In this document: piece by piece, positions 37,064-45,780 of the stretch | Layout of the letters: every line of letters starts with the position of its first letter | Numbering within the stretch: the first letter of the stretch is position 1 | NCBI GenBank assembly: GCA_023525975.1 | Contig: CM042034.1 | Coordinates: forward strand, 2,487,501 to 2,551,500 | Direction: 5' to 3' | Source: Smallanthus sonchifolius | Taxonomy: Eukaryota; Streptophyta; Magnoliopsida; Asterales; Asteraceae | Length of the DNA: 64,000 bases | Translations under genes and position numbers: made by a program | Notes under the pieces: model-generated | The model's database searches: none | The model's input: the letters and a program-made list of their open reading frames with translations, nothing else | Told to the model about the DNA's origin: nothing

Positions 37064-38470
37064 ATACGGATACTCCTGTGGTTTACACGGATTTCACTTA
37101 TGGCCACTAGAAATGAAAAATTACATGTTTAGACCAATAGTTTGCACGTTTGTAACATAGATGGCCCCTGGGTTGGATGACTGTTAAGTTTTTCAGTCAA
37201 GTACATATGAAATAACTAAAACACCCTTTATATTTTTAAAAATAAACATAAGAATTAAATGTGGGCCACTATTTTTTTAACTTTGTCTGCTAATAAACAC
37301 CCCCATCATGATCACCACCACCACCAACCCTAGCCCCTCCCCCCTTCACGAATACCGCCTTACCCGCGACCGGAAAACAGACTTAAAAAATCATCAAGGA
37401 CAGATGTTGGTCTTCCTTCTCCCCTAAAAAACAGACGCAAACACCACCAAGGAAAACAGACGCAAACACCACCGGGAACCAGACGCAAACACCACAGGAA
37501 AACAGGCGCAAACCAAATTTCGGTCAAGTATGAAGCTTTGGGTGTAGATCTGTTATAAGCCTAGAAGATTTGCGTCACAAACCCGATTCCGATCTACAGA
37601 ACATTTGAGCTTGTTGAAGCAGATTTACAAGGAAGAAACGGTTCAGTTTTCTGCTATGGAGCAACGGGTGCTGGTAAAACTTTCACAATGCTAGGAACGG
37701 TTGAAAATCCGGGTGCAATGGTGTTAGCCGTGAAGTTTTATGGGTATTGGGTTTAGAAATTTTAGGGCGAGAGGTTGGCATTCATGGCTGCTCTAAAAGG
37801 GTTTCGAAGTTTTAATACCTGTGTAATTACATATTTGTGGGATTATCTCTGTTTTATCATTTATCTAGGGTGAGAAGGAGGCATGAACATTTTGACTATT
37901 TTACTCCAGCCATTGTGAGGATGAACAAGTTTCATGATTGTGTGCCTACTGATTATCACTGTCCATACGGTTTTAAATCATATGGAGAGATTTGGTGTTA
38001 ATTCTTACTCACCTTAGTCGTCAAAATGTTAATCGTTAAATTTGACGTATGTCTATCCGGGTGTAAGCATATGGGTATTTGAAATTGAAATGCTAGATCT
38101 GTTATAAGCAAAGGGTTAGGACGAGAAGTTTTAGAACGAAGGTGAAGATGAATTAAGGTGGAGTCGGATTTGAATTTGGTGCAAAGAATGGTTACCAGAA
38201 TTTGTCGGACCTTCGGAAGAGATGGTCGGAAAAAAGAGGGGTGGGGAAGATGAAATCTGTTTTTAGTTTAGAATGGGACCCACTGTTTTATTTCATTTTT
38301 TTTAATATATAAAGGGTATTTTGGTATTTTATTAAATATTAACAGAAAACTTAACAATCATCCAACTCAGGGGTCATCTATGTTACAAACGTGCAAACTA
38401 TTGGTCTAAACATGTAATTTTTCATTCCTAGGTGTCATAAGTGAAATCCGTGTAAACCACAGGGGCGTGC
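37064..38470 (+). mobile_element. Pack-MULE-like element carrying a kinesin exon
   Basis: Terminal inverted repeats of about 125 bp (37064-37190 and 38349-38470) share CTGTGGTTTACACGGATTTC, TTACATGTTTAGACCAATAG and GCACGTTTGTAACATAGATG. Long TIRs without a transposase are typical of non-autonomous Mutator-like elements. AATTAATT abuts both ends (the right copy is split by a Helitron), but it is palindromic, so target duplication and TIR tip cannot be separated. The interior holds a kinesin-8 P-loop exon and other unassigned, possibly transcribed sequence. Confidence 0.75.
37607..37735 (+). pseudogene. captured kinesin-8-like motor fragment (P-loop)
   Basis: 43 codons in frame encode ELVEADLQGRNGSVFCYG, then ATGAGKTFTMLGTVENPG and AMVLAVK. 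This is the ATP-binding P-loop region (GATGAGKT) of kinesin motors, and the wording is closest to plant kinesin-8. Kinesin-8 motors walk on and destabilise microtubule plus ends. Only one exon's worth is present; a stop follows within seven codons, and there is no motor remainder, so it cannot work as a motor. It lies inside the Pack-MULE-like element. Confidence 0.8.
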
Positions 38471-38476
38471 AATTAA

Positions 38477-38861
38477 TCTATACTAATAAATAAAGGTTTA
38501 AGCTGAACACTTGTCACTTTCTCATGCCTTCTCACATTAATTTTCCCGCCTCTCTCTCCTAATAAATGCGCATCTATCTTATTAAATAATAATGATATTA
38601 TAAATATATTATTAAATAATAATGATATTATAAATATATTATTAAAGAAGAATATTAATTATATTAAATAAAAATATATAATAGGAAATCAAAATATAAC
38701 TAATTGAAGAAAAAATACTAATTTGTTATATACACACACATTTCCACCTGATATATCTCGAGACGATCATAATAGTCTAACAAGTTATTACGAATTTACA
38801 AATTTATAAGTTTATATTTTTTAATATACAATCTCGTGTAATACACGGGATTCTAACCTAG
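38477..38861 (+). mobile_element. non-autonomous Helitron (385 bp)
   Basis: Starts TCTATACTAATAAATAAAGG after an A. Ends with the hairpin CTCGTGTAATACACGGG, then ATTCTAACCTAG, followed by T. It contains a 33 bp tandem duplication (about 38580-38645, ATTAAATAATAATGATATTA). It is inserted within the AATTAATT next to the Pack-MULE: removing it restores AATTAATT. Confidence 0.78.
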
Positions 38862-39194
38862 TTCAACATATATAAAGGAAAGTCAAACAAGAGTTAACAC
38901 ATAGCAAAAGTCAAATGGTACAAATGAAATAAGCGTTGGCTGTATTACAATCCCTGGTCTCAACCTCATAGTAACACAACCCAGTAAAAAACTAAAAAAA
39001 ATCGACTACAAAAAGCACATACTATCCGACCAAATTTCTCTTGTACGGTACAACCAAATAATGCACCATGATCTTTTCGAACTTCCATTTCCAGAGACAT
39101 AATGGCTAAAACCAGAGATTCACCTTCATATCAACACAGTAGACGCTTGGAATTAAAAATATCAGCTCTGGAAAAAGGAACCTGAGAATTCTAA

Positions 39195-40088
39195 TCAAGT
39201 GGTACGACGATTAAAAACATGATTTCGGAATCCATTTGTGACCGTCAGATCATCATAAAACTTATTAGGGACTTCATCACCAGCAGAACTATTTCCCGTC
39301 CCATCACTACCGTCTATTTCATCCTCCTCATCCTCACCGTTTACTCCGTCATCAGATGATAACGGTGCTAGCCAGCACGTGCCATGCAGGTGCCCATTAA
39401 CACAAACAAAATACTCCAGCGCGCCGTCGTGTGAGCCCAGCCGCTTAGCCGCCTTCCTAGGAACCAAGCCGGCTGTAGTCATGCTCCAAACACGTGCACC
39501 GCAATACGGACACCTCTCTGTCTCCTCTAACGCTACTTGTCTCGCTATTAAACAAGCACGTGTCATCGACTCGCGAAATCCCCGAAATACCCCTCGGAAA
39601 ACGCCCAAATCATCCTCTCGATCCCCAAGCCGGTGCTCACAGGGGTCGCTAACAAACAACAAGTCGTTACGACATCGTTTCATCAAAAAGCTCCGACCGG
39701 ACGTCTTCGAGAATCTCGATTCCATCACAAAGTGCCCCGGTTTAGACCGGCTCATTACGAAATTCCGGCTGGAATTGCATCCGCCGCAGAAGAACAATAA
39801 CTTAGCTAACGCCGGCCAACCGCCGGACATCCGGCTGCTGTGAACGCCGTTAGATAACGACTCGGTTATCCGCGGCGCACGGAATAAACAAAGTTCCCGC
39901 CACAATAACCGCTTCGCCGTCGCTCGGAGTCGCCGGCAGACCGACGCCGTCCGGCAGAGCACTTTGACGTCCCATTTCATCGACTCCATAACTAACAAAA
40001 GCACTCTCTCGTTAAAAAAATCCGGTTCACAACAACCGGAGCCGCCGCTGACCGACGAGTTCAGCCTCACTCTCTGATTCGCGCTCAT
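39195..40088 (-). CDS. EDL3: EID1-like F-box protein (EDL type)
   Basis: Single exon, 297 aa. The open frame extends 45 nt further upstream, but only to a GTG; the first ATG in frame starts MSANQRVRLNSS. An F-box-like helix region (about residues 24-70, FFNERVLLLVMESMKWDV to LLWRELCLFRAPR) is followed by the EID1-family core: CGGC, GHFVMESRFSKTSGRSF, a CPYC zinc-ribbon-like motif (about 193-196), and YFVCVNGHLHGTCW. An acidic tail follows. F-box proteins bind SKP1/ASK in SCF ubiquitin ligases. EDL members act in phytochrome A or ABA/sugar signalling in Arabidopsis. EDL3 is my best guess; EDL1 or EDL2 are alternatives. It contains no intron and is undamaged. It is very close to a TATA box, implying a short leader. 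Confidence 0.9.
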   Translation of the reverse strand: MSANQRVRLNSSVSGGSGCCEPDFFNERVLLLVMESMKWDVKVLCRTASVCRRLRATAKRLLWRELCLFRAPRITESLSNGVHSSRMSGGWPALAKLLFFCGGCNSSRNFVMSRSKPGHFVMESRFSKTSGRSFLMKRCRNDLLFVSDPCEHRLGDREDDLGVFRGVFRGFRESMTRACLIARQVALEETERCPYCGARVWSMTTAGLVPRKAAKRLGSHDGALEYFVCVNGHLHGTCWLAPLSSDDGVNGEDEEDEIDGSDGTGNSSAGDEVPNKFYDDLTVTNGFRNHVFNRRTT

Positions 40089-40134
40089 TTTTTTAAATTT
40101 TCTCCGATATCCGGCGAATACGGCGTTTGACACA

Positions 40135-40144
40135 CTATATATAG
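40135..40144 (-). promoter_or_regulatory. TATA box of the EID1-like F-box gene
   Basis: CTATATATAG (palindromic) lies 46 bp upstream of the chosen ATG. Its position argues that transcription begins about 30 bp downstream, so the GTG-initiated extension of the reading frame is not translated. Confidence 0.65.
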
Positions 40145-41714
40145 GTGCACGACACTAGAGTTGTTCCGTATACGTGTCAGGTCGTTAGTGGAGGATCATT
40201 TCGGTTCTGATTCTGTTTCTGAGACTAGGAACGTGGACGGTTGTGATTTGTTGAAAAGGAACACGTGTAGGTTGTAGATGGTGGTGGATCAGGTGAAATA
40301 CTGGCACGCGTCCAGGAGGATGTTAAAAGTTGATCGAAAAGATCTGTGGGGGTACGTGGTGGTCTAGGATGGAAATATCTTCTTTTGTGGGACACGTGCC
40401 GGGCTATGGTGTAGACACGTAGAGTAGGTGACTTGGGACAAAAAAGGTGATAAAAATGGAATATTTTTTAAGATTAATTTGATTCTTGGATGTTCCTAAA
40501 TTAGGTTGTTGTTTCATGTTTGGATGTTGAGATATTTTATTGTTTTGCACTTTTTGACCGGTTTCTCGATTGTTGTATTTTTCGGTTAAAATCTTATATT
40601 TACTTCTTTTTTTTCTTTTTTTCTTGAAAGGCTAATTTTCTTAATTATGTTGAGAGTGAGACTTGAATCAATAATCTTTCTAAACTTTAGTATTTTTTAG
40701 AGGTTTTTCCTTTAATATTGGGCCACCAACCCCAATAAATCTTATATTTACTTGCTTGATAGTTAATAAAAAATTATTTATTTACATAAAAGGTATTAAG
40801 AAAACGTGTACACTAGAACAAATGATAAAAATATTTTGTAAAAAATGATAAAAATATTGACAATGGTGATTCCAACCGATGCTTAGATCAATCATTACCG
40901 TTGGATCAAGCTGAGATTAAATCCTAACCTTAAAAAAAAAGTAGACGGTTATACATTTTCAGGAGCAGTTATTAGTGGTTGATGCTGACCCATTTCGGCC
41001 CATAACGTAGCTTGAAATATACATGTTATGACCTGTATCGGTTTTTATCAAAGTCGTTTTAACCCGAACAAAAAACTATCAATTTTAAAGTCACCAAAAA
41101 TATATGTTATTAAATATGAAGAGGTGTATAAAATATGAAGAAGTGAATGAAAGGTATTTATGATCCTACCTGTCCCTACCAATTTCGACCCATTATATGT
41201 TTTTCACCTTCTGTTTCTGAAGTCAATTTTAAATTCACCATTTTTTATAACAACCAGTTGTAACCCGTATCTATTTTTATCCAAGACTTGACCCGAACCA
41301 AAATGACAAAATTATACTTGTAAAATATGAAGATTTGTCGTCTAACTAGCCCTAACACCTTTCGACCCATTACCTAGCTTGAAATATACCCGTTAACCCG
41401 TATAGGAGTGAAAGATGTGTCGTCAAAATATGTTTTTAAAAATGTATTTTGACGTGACAGTTATAAATTATGTTAAGTTAGCGTAAAAAAAATCAACTTG
41501 GTATTAATTTATTTTTTTGTAATTGATAAATGTTAATTTATATTAAATTCATTTGGTTAATGATATAATAACTATCAATGATTAAATAATAAATATCCAT
41601 AATTAGGTTTTTATTAAATATTAAAAAAAATATTTTTTAATATCATTATTAAATATGAGATAGTAGCAGGAAAAACACAGCGAGGATGCGCGAGAAAGTG
41701 ACACGTGTCCCTTA
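40145..41714. other. intergenic with degraded repeats
   Basis: The first about 300 bp is presumably F-box gene promoter and contains several ACGTG cores (for example near 40173, 40230, 40352 and 40393), the core of ABRE/G-box sites. The rest is AT-rich and has recurrent CCCATTTCGACC-like phrases but no element ends I can define. Confidence 0.4.
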
Positions 41715-41723
41715 TTATTTTTA

Positions 41724-42551
41724 GAATTAATTACACAAATGGGTCTTATGATTTGGTAAAATAGCAAGTATGAGTCCTAAGTCTAAAAGGTTGCAAGTTT
41801 AGGGTTTGTGGTTTCAATTTTATAACAGGTTTGAGTACTAAGATTAACTTTCACTAAATTTTCTATTAGTTTTGAGTAAAATGACTTTTTTTACCCTTGA
41901 CTGTTAAAAAATAAAAATAATATATTACAGTGACTAGTTTGTAATTTACTTAAACAATAATTAAAAATATAACAATATAAAAAAACTTAATAAATAAATA
42001 AAAAAAACCCAATCTTCCCCATATCTCCACCAGCTCCAGCTCTGTGTAATACCTCCGGCGAGTATCCGACGTCTACTACGAACACCCATCTCTGTCTCGT
42101 AGGGAGTTTTCATCCCCTTCGTTGTCATTCGCACACCTTCATCAGTCATACTTCTTACGAGACAGAGATGGGTGTTTGAGACAGAAGTAGGTGTTCATAG
42201 TAGACGTCGGATATTTGTCGGAGGTATTATACGGAGCTGGAGCTGGTGGAGATATGGGGAAGATTGAGGTTTTTTTATTTATTGAGTTTTTTTTGCTATT
42301 GTTATACTTTTAATTATTGTTTAAGTAAATTACAAATTAGTCACTGTAATATGTTTTTTTTATTTTTTTAATAGTCAAGGGTAAAAAAATCATTTTACTC
42401 AAAATTAATAGAAAATTTAATGAAAGTTAGTCTTAATACCTAAACATGTTATAAAATTGAAACCACAAGAACTAAACTTACAATTTTTTAAACTTATGAC
42501 TCATACATGTTATTTTATCCAAACCATATGACCCATTTGTGTAATTAACTC
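41724..42551. mobile_element. 828 bp foldback element with 9 bp target duplication
   Basis: The two halves are inverted copies of each other over nearly the whole length, from GAATTAATTACACAAATGGG at the left tip to its complement (with an A/G change) at the right tip. The loop is under 80 bp near 42100-42165. TTATTTTTA flanks both ends (41715-41723, 42552-42560). Nine bp is the Mutator-superfamily target length. It has no coding sequence. It is inserted in a Helitron-like 5' segment (TCTATTTATACTAATAAATA on the minus strand, tip at 42578). Confidence 0.85.
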
Positions 42552-42609
42552 TTATTTTTATTTATTAGTATAAATAGATTTATCTTTTTGAAGTTGAGTA
42601 TATTTATAA

Positions 42610-42895
42610 CTAGGTTAAAGCCCATGTTTTACATGAGTTGAATAAATGCAATTTGTTATAAAACAGTATTTTCTATGAAAATTTGTATGTTTGATGTTAT
42701 TAGTCATCTGTGAAATAAGAAATAATTGAAAATTTCTTATGATTTAATAAGTTTTAATAAAATATTATAATATATTTTAGATATTTAATTATTTAACATC
42801 ATCATTATTTAATAAGAGAGAAAGACGAAAAACAAAAATCTAGATTTAATCAGAAGTCGATACTTAGCAAGTATAGTAATTCATTTATTATAATA
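42610..42895 (-). mobile_element. Helitron remnant
   Basis: Minus-strand 3' terminus: hairpin CTCATGTAAAACATGGG, then CTTTAACCTAG. The 5' side is truncated or abuts the next Helitron. Confidence 0.55.
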
Positions 42896-43315
42896 TAGGT
42901 TGGAAACCCTGTATATTATAAATGGTGAATAAATGTAGTGTTATATATATACTTAGTAATAAATATCTAATATTACATATTTTTGACATATTACATAATT
43001 TTTTAATACAAATTTTAGAAACGTTATATAGTTATTTTTAAAAAATATTTTTATAAAAAGAATGAAAGAAGTGTTCCAATTTTAAAAATATTTTATGAAC
43101 AAATCTATTTTTTAATTATTTTTTTTTTATAAAAATAGTTATAAAAATCAGTATTATTTAATAGGAGAGAGAGACGAGAAATAAAAATTATAAGATTTTT
43201 ATAGAAACTTCTAACATTAAATAGAAGAGAGAGGCGAAAAAAAAATATTAAGAAAAAACATGAGAATAACATGTGTCACCCAAAACCTTTATTTATTATC
43301 ATTTACAGATATAGA
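42896..43315 (-). mobile_element. Helitron remnant
   Basis: Minus-strand 5' end TCTATATCTGTAAATGATAA and the motif GGTTTTGGGTGACACATG match the local Helitron family. The 3' side reads AGGGTTTCCAACCTA and has lost the perfect hairpin. It ends about 290 bp upstream of the oxidase start. Confidence 0.5.
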
Positions 43316-43602
43316 TTTATTGAATTGTTGATAAATGAGAATTGTTTGATAAATGAGAATGGAGTTGGGCTTCTCTCCGAAAATGGCCCAAATTTTGGCC
43401 CACTAAATCCGCGTACATCAGCAATAACTACAAACATGATACACTACGTGCACGTTAGCACCAACAGATTCATCCCAGCAAGACCTACCAACTGTGAAGA
43501 TTCTCCTCTCTGTTATTTTGTCTCCTTCACCACTACTCTTCGAATATGCCAACTCACAGAGCTCTTCAATTTGCGTCTTTGACCTTCAAATCCAGTCAAA
43601 AA

Positions 43603-44868
43603 ATGGAGAATTCCGGCATGTTTGAGCTGATTATCATCGGAGCCGGCGTGATAGGAAGTTCTACGGCATATCAAGCAGCTAAAAGAGGTAAAAAAACCCT
43701 ACTTCTCGAGCAATTCGACTTCCTACACTACCGTGGATCATCTCACGGCGAATCTCGAACAATCCGAGCAACTTATCCCGAACCGTACTATCCTCCGATG
43801 GTAATTGAATCGGAGAAGCATTGGAGAGACGCAGAATCTGAAATCGGATACAACGTGTTCTTCAAAACGGAGCAGTTAGATTTAGGTCCGGCGGATAATA
43901 GTTCTCTCCTCTCCGTCATCTCCAATTGCGAAAAACACTCGATTAATCACCAAATTCTCAATCGGCACCAATCAAACAGTCTTTTTTCGATTGAGATTCC
44001 GGAGGATTGGATTGCAGTTGTGACGGAGCTCGGAGGCGTTTTAAAACCTACTAAAGCAGTTGCGATGTTTCAAACCCTAGCAAGTAAACATGGAGCTGTT
44101 TTGAAAGACAAAACAGAAATTGTAGATGTGGAGATGGAGATGGATGAACGTAGAGGTGGAGTTTTAGTGAGTAGCAGATTGGGGGAGAAGTTTTGGGGGA
44201 GGAAATGTGTTGTAACTGCCGGAGCTTGGATGAGTAAATTGGTTGAGAAAGTTAGTGATGGCAGGATGGTTTTGCCTATACAACCAGTGGAAACAACTGT
44301 GTTTTACTGGAAAATTAAAGAAGGTAAAGAGGTTGATTTCACAATTGAAGCAGGTTGTCCATCATTTGCAAGTTATGGTGAGCCTTATATATATGGAACG
44401 CCAGCGTTGGAATTCCCTGATCTTATCAAAATTGCAGTTCATGGTGGCCGGGAATGTGATCCAGATAAGAGGACATGGGGGGCTGCAGTGGCAGGTACAG
44501 AGGGGATAAGTATGGCTGTTGGATGTTTGAAAGAGTGGATTAAATCGACGTTTGGTGAGCGAATCGATTGGGAAGATGGGCCGGTGATGAGTCAATCTTG
44601 CTTGTATTCGTTGACACCGGATGAGGATTACATAATTGATTTCTTGGGTGGGAAGTTTAATGAAGATGTGGTGGTTGCGGGTGGGTTTTCTGGTCATGGG
44701 TTTAAAATGGCTCCGGTAGTTGGGCGTATATTGGTGGATTTGGCTAGCGGTGGGAAGGCAGCTGCCGTGCAACTGGATGAGGAAATCAAGCATTTTAAGC
44801 TGGGAAGATTTGAAAGAAATCCTAGAGGGAATGTTAAAGGGTTTGAAGACCAAGTTCGCCTCACATAG
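43603..44868 (+). CDS. SOX: probable sarcosine / N-methyl amino acid oxidase (FAD)
   Basis: Single exon, 421 aa, MSOX/MTOX family of the DAO superfamily. It oxidises N-methyl amino acids such as sarcosine, giving glycine, formaldehyde and hydrogen peroxide; plant sarcosine oxidase also acts on pipecolate and is reported peroxisomal. Seen: the FAD dinucleotide site GAGVIGS (residues 13-19), the acidic LLLEQFDFLH strand end, HGESRTIRATYPEPYY, the probable covalent-flavin Cys333 in SCLYSLTPDEDYIIDFLGG, and HGFKMAPVVG. The start MENSGMFELIIIGAG fits the family. An in-frame ATG at 43546 would add 19 residues and is less likely. The stop codon lies in the loop of an inverted duplication, and the C-terminus looks a few residues shorter than the Arabidopsis protein I recall. 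There is no frameshift. Confidence 0.92.
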   Translation: MENSGMFELIIIGAGVIGSSTAYQAAKRGKKTLLLEQFDFLHYRGSSHGESRTIRATYPEPYYPPMVIESEKHWRDAESEIGYNVFFKTEQLDLGPADNSSLLSVISNCEKHSINHQILNRHQSNSLFSIEIPEDWIAVVTELGGVLKPTKAVAMFQTLASKHGAVLKDKTEIVDVEMEMDERRGGVLVSSRLGEKFWGRKCVVTAGAWMSKLVEKVSDGRMVLPIQPVETTVFYWKIKEGKEVDFTIEAGCPSFASYGEPYIYGTPALEFPDLIKIAVHGGRECDPDKRTWGAAVAGTEGISMAVGCLKEWIKSTFGERIDWEDGPVMSQSCLYSLTPDEDYIIDFLGGKFNEDVVVAGGFSGHGFKMAPVVGRILVDLASGGKAAAVQLDEEIKHFKLGRFERNPRGNVKGFEDQVRLT

Positions 44869-44923
44869 CCCTACCTAAGGCGAACTTGGTTTTCAAACCA
44901 TTAAGCATTCCCTCTGGGATTTC
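44816..44923 (+). repeat. inverted duplication around the oxidase stop codon
   Basis: Left arm 44816-44861 and right arm 44878-44923 (46 bp each) are reverse complements with about five differences. Three of these would be G:U pairs in RNA, and only two are true mismatches. The 16 nt loop holds the TAG at 44866-44868. The left arm is coding (the last 15 or so codons); the right arm is 3' untranslated. Part of the arm (the GATTCCTTTGGGATTT version) is repeated again near 44947. Confidence 0.9.
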
Positions 44924-45780
44924 GTAAGGTGGTAATGCTAGAAGGTGATTCCTTTGGGATTTACATGGAATATTGTTTATTTCAAATTCTTTTCATTGAT
45001 GAAGATTATTGATTTAATGGATTTTTTAGTTATTTTGTTGTAATACTTTTTATTATCATTCAATCTTTTCAAATCACTCGCGTAGCCCGTATAAATTGGT
45101 TTATGAGCCCATATACACCCATTTAAATGCATGTAGTTTATACGCTTGTATGCATGTGTTATATACCTTTATACATATCAATTCAAATCACGATCAATAG
45201 GAGCAGTATAACAAACACATATACACGTTTACTAACCCTATAAATTGGTTTTGGACTGGAATTGTTATACACCTAAAGCCATCACAATTTTCAACATGTA
45301 GCATCAAAGTAACTGAAAAAGCAACAGATATATTTCAATTCTGAACCAGCAAACATAACCAAAATGTACAGCCAAGATCAGGTTCTAAAATAGCACCAAT
45401 CCTAACAATTGACAAAAAAATAAAATAAATAACATCCATCAGTTTGGCTAAACATGTATGACGACATCTGATAACCTCGAAAAACGAGAAAAGGCAGCAA
45501 AAAACCAAAAGATGTTCATAAGCACCAGGAGAACGTCAGTAGCTTTGACTGCATCCTGCTATGTGTTCACTTGATGAAATATGCATTTACACTGAGGAAT
45601 TATGCATCTTGTTTTCAAGAAATAGAAAATTTCTTCTGGGCACTGTTTGATGCAATAGGTTTCTTCTAGAAGATTGTACAATGGTAGTTTGTAATAAGCG
45701 TGTTGACTTCAAGTGAATAATTGGTCTTTTTATAAGGTTAAAGAAATTTCCAGTGAGTATGATATGGTTGTCCTCATGTG
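44924..45780. other. convergent 3' intergenic space
   Basis: Separates the oxidase (plus strand) from the HUA2-like gene (minus strand), so both 3' untranslated regions should lie here. I see no gene or repeat boundary. Confidence 0.5.

Noticed and set aside
39379..39843. 154-codon open frame on the plus strand
   Set aside because: It is antisense to the F-box coding region and has no family resemblance; the GC-rich template explains it.
40089..40133. N-terminal extension of the F-box protein
   Set aside because: The extension starts with GTG and overlaps the TATA box region; the ATG at 40088 is the credible start.
43546..43602. Upstream in-frame ATG of the oxidase as an organelle-targeting start
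   Set aside because: The 19 added residues are possible but have no convincing transit features, and the internal ATG matches the family start.
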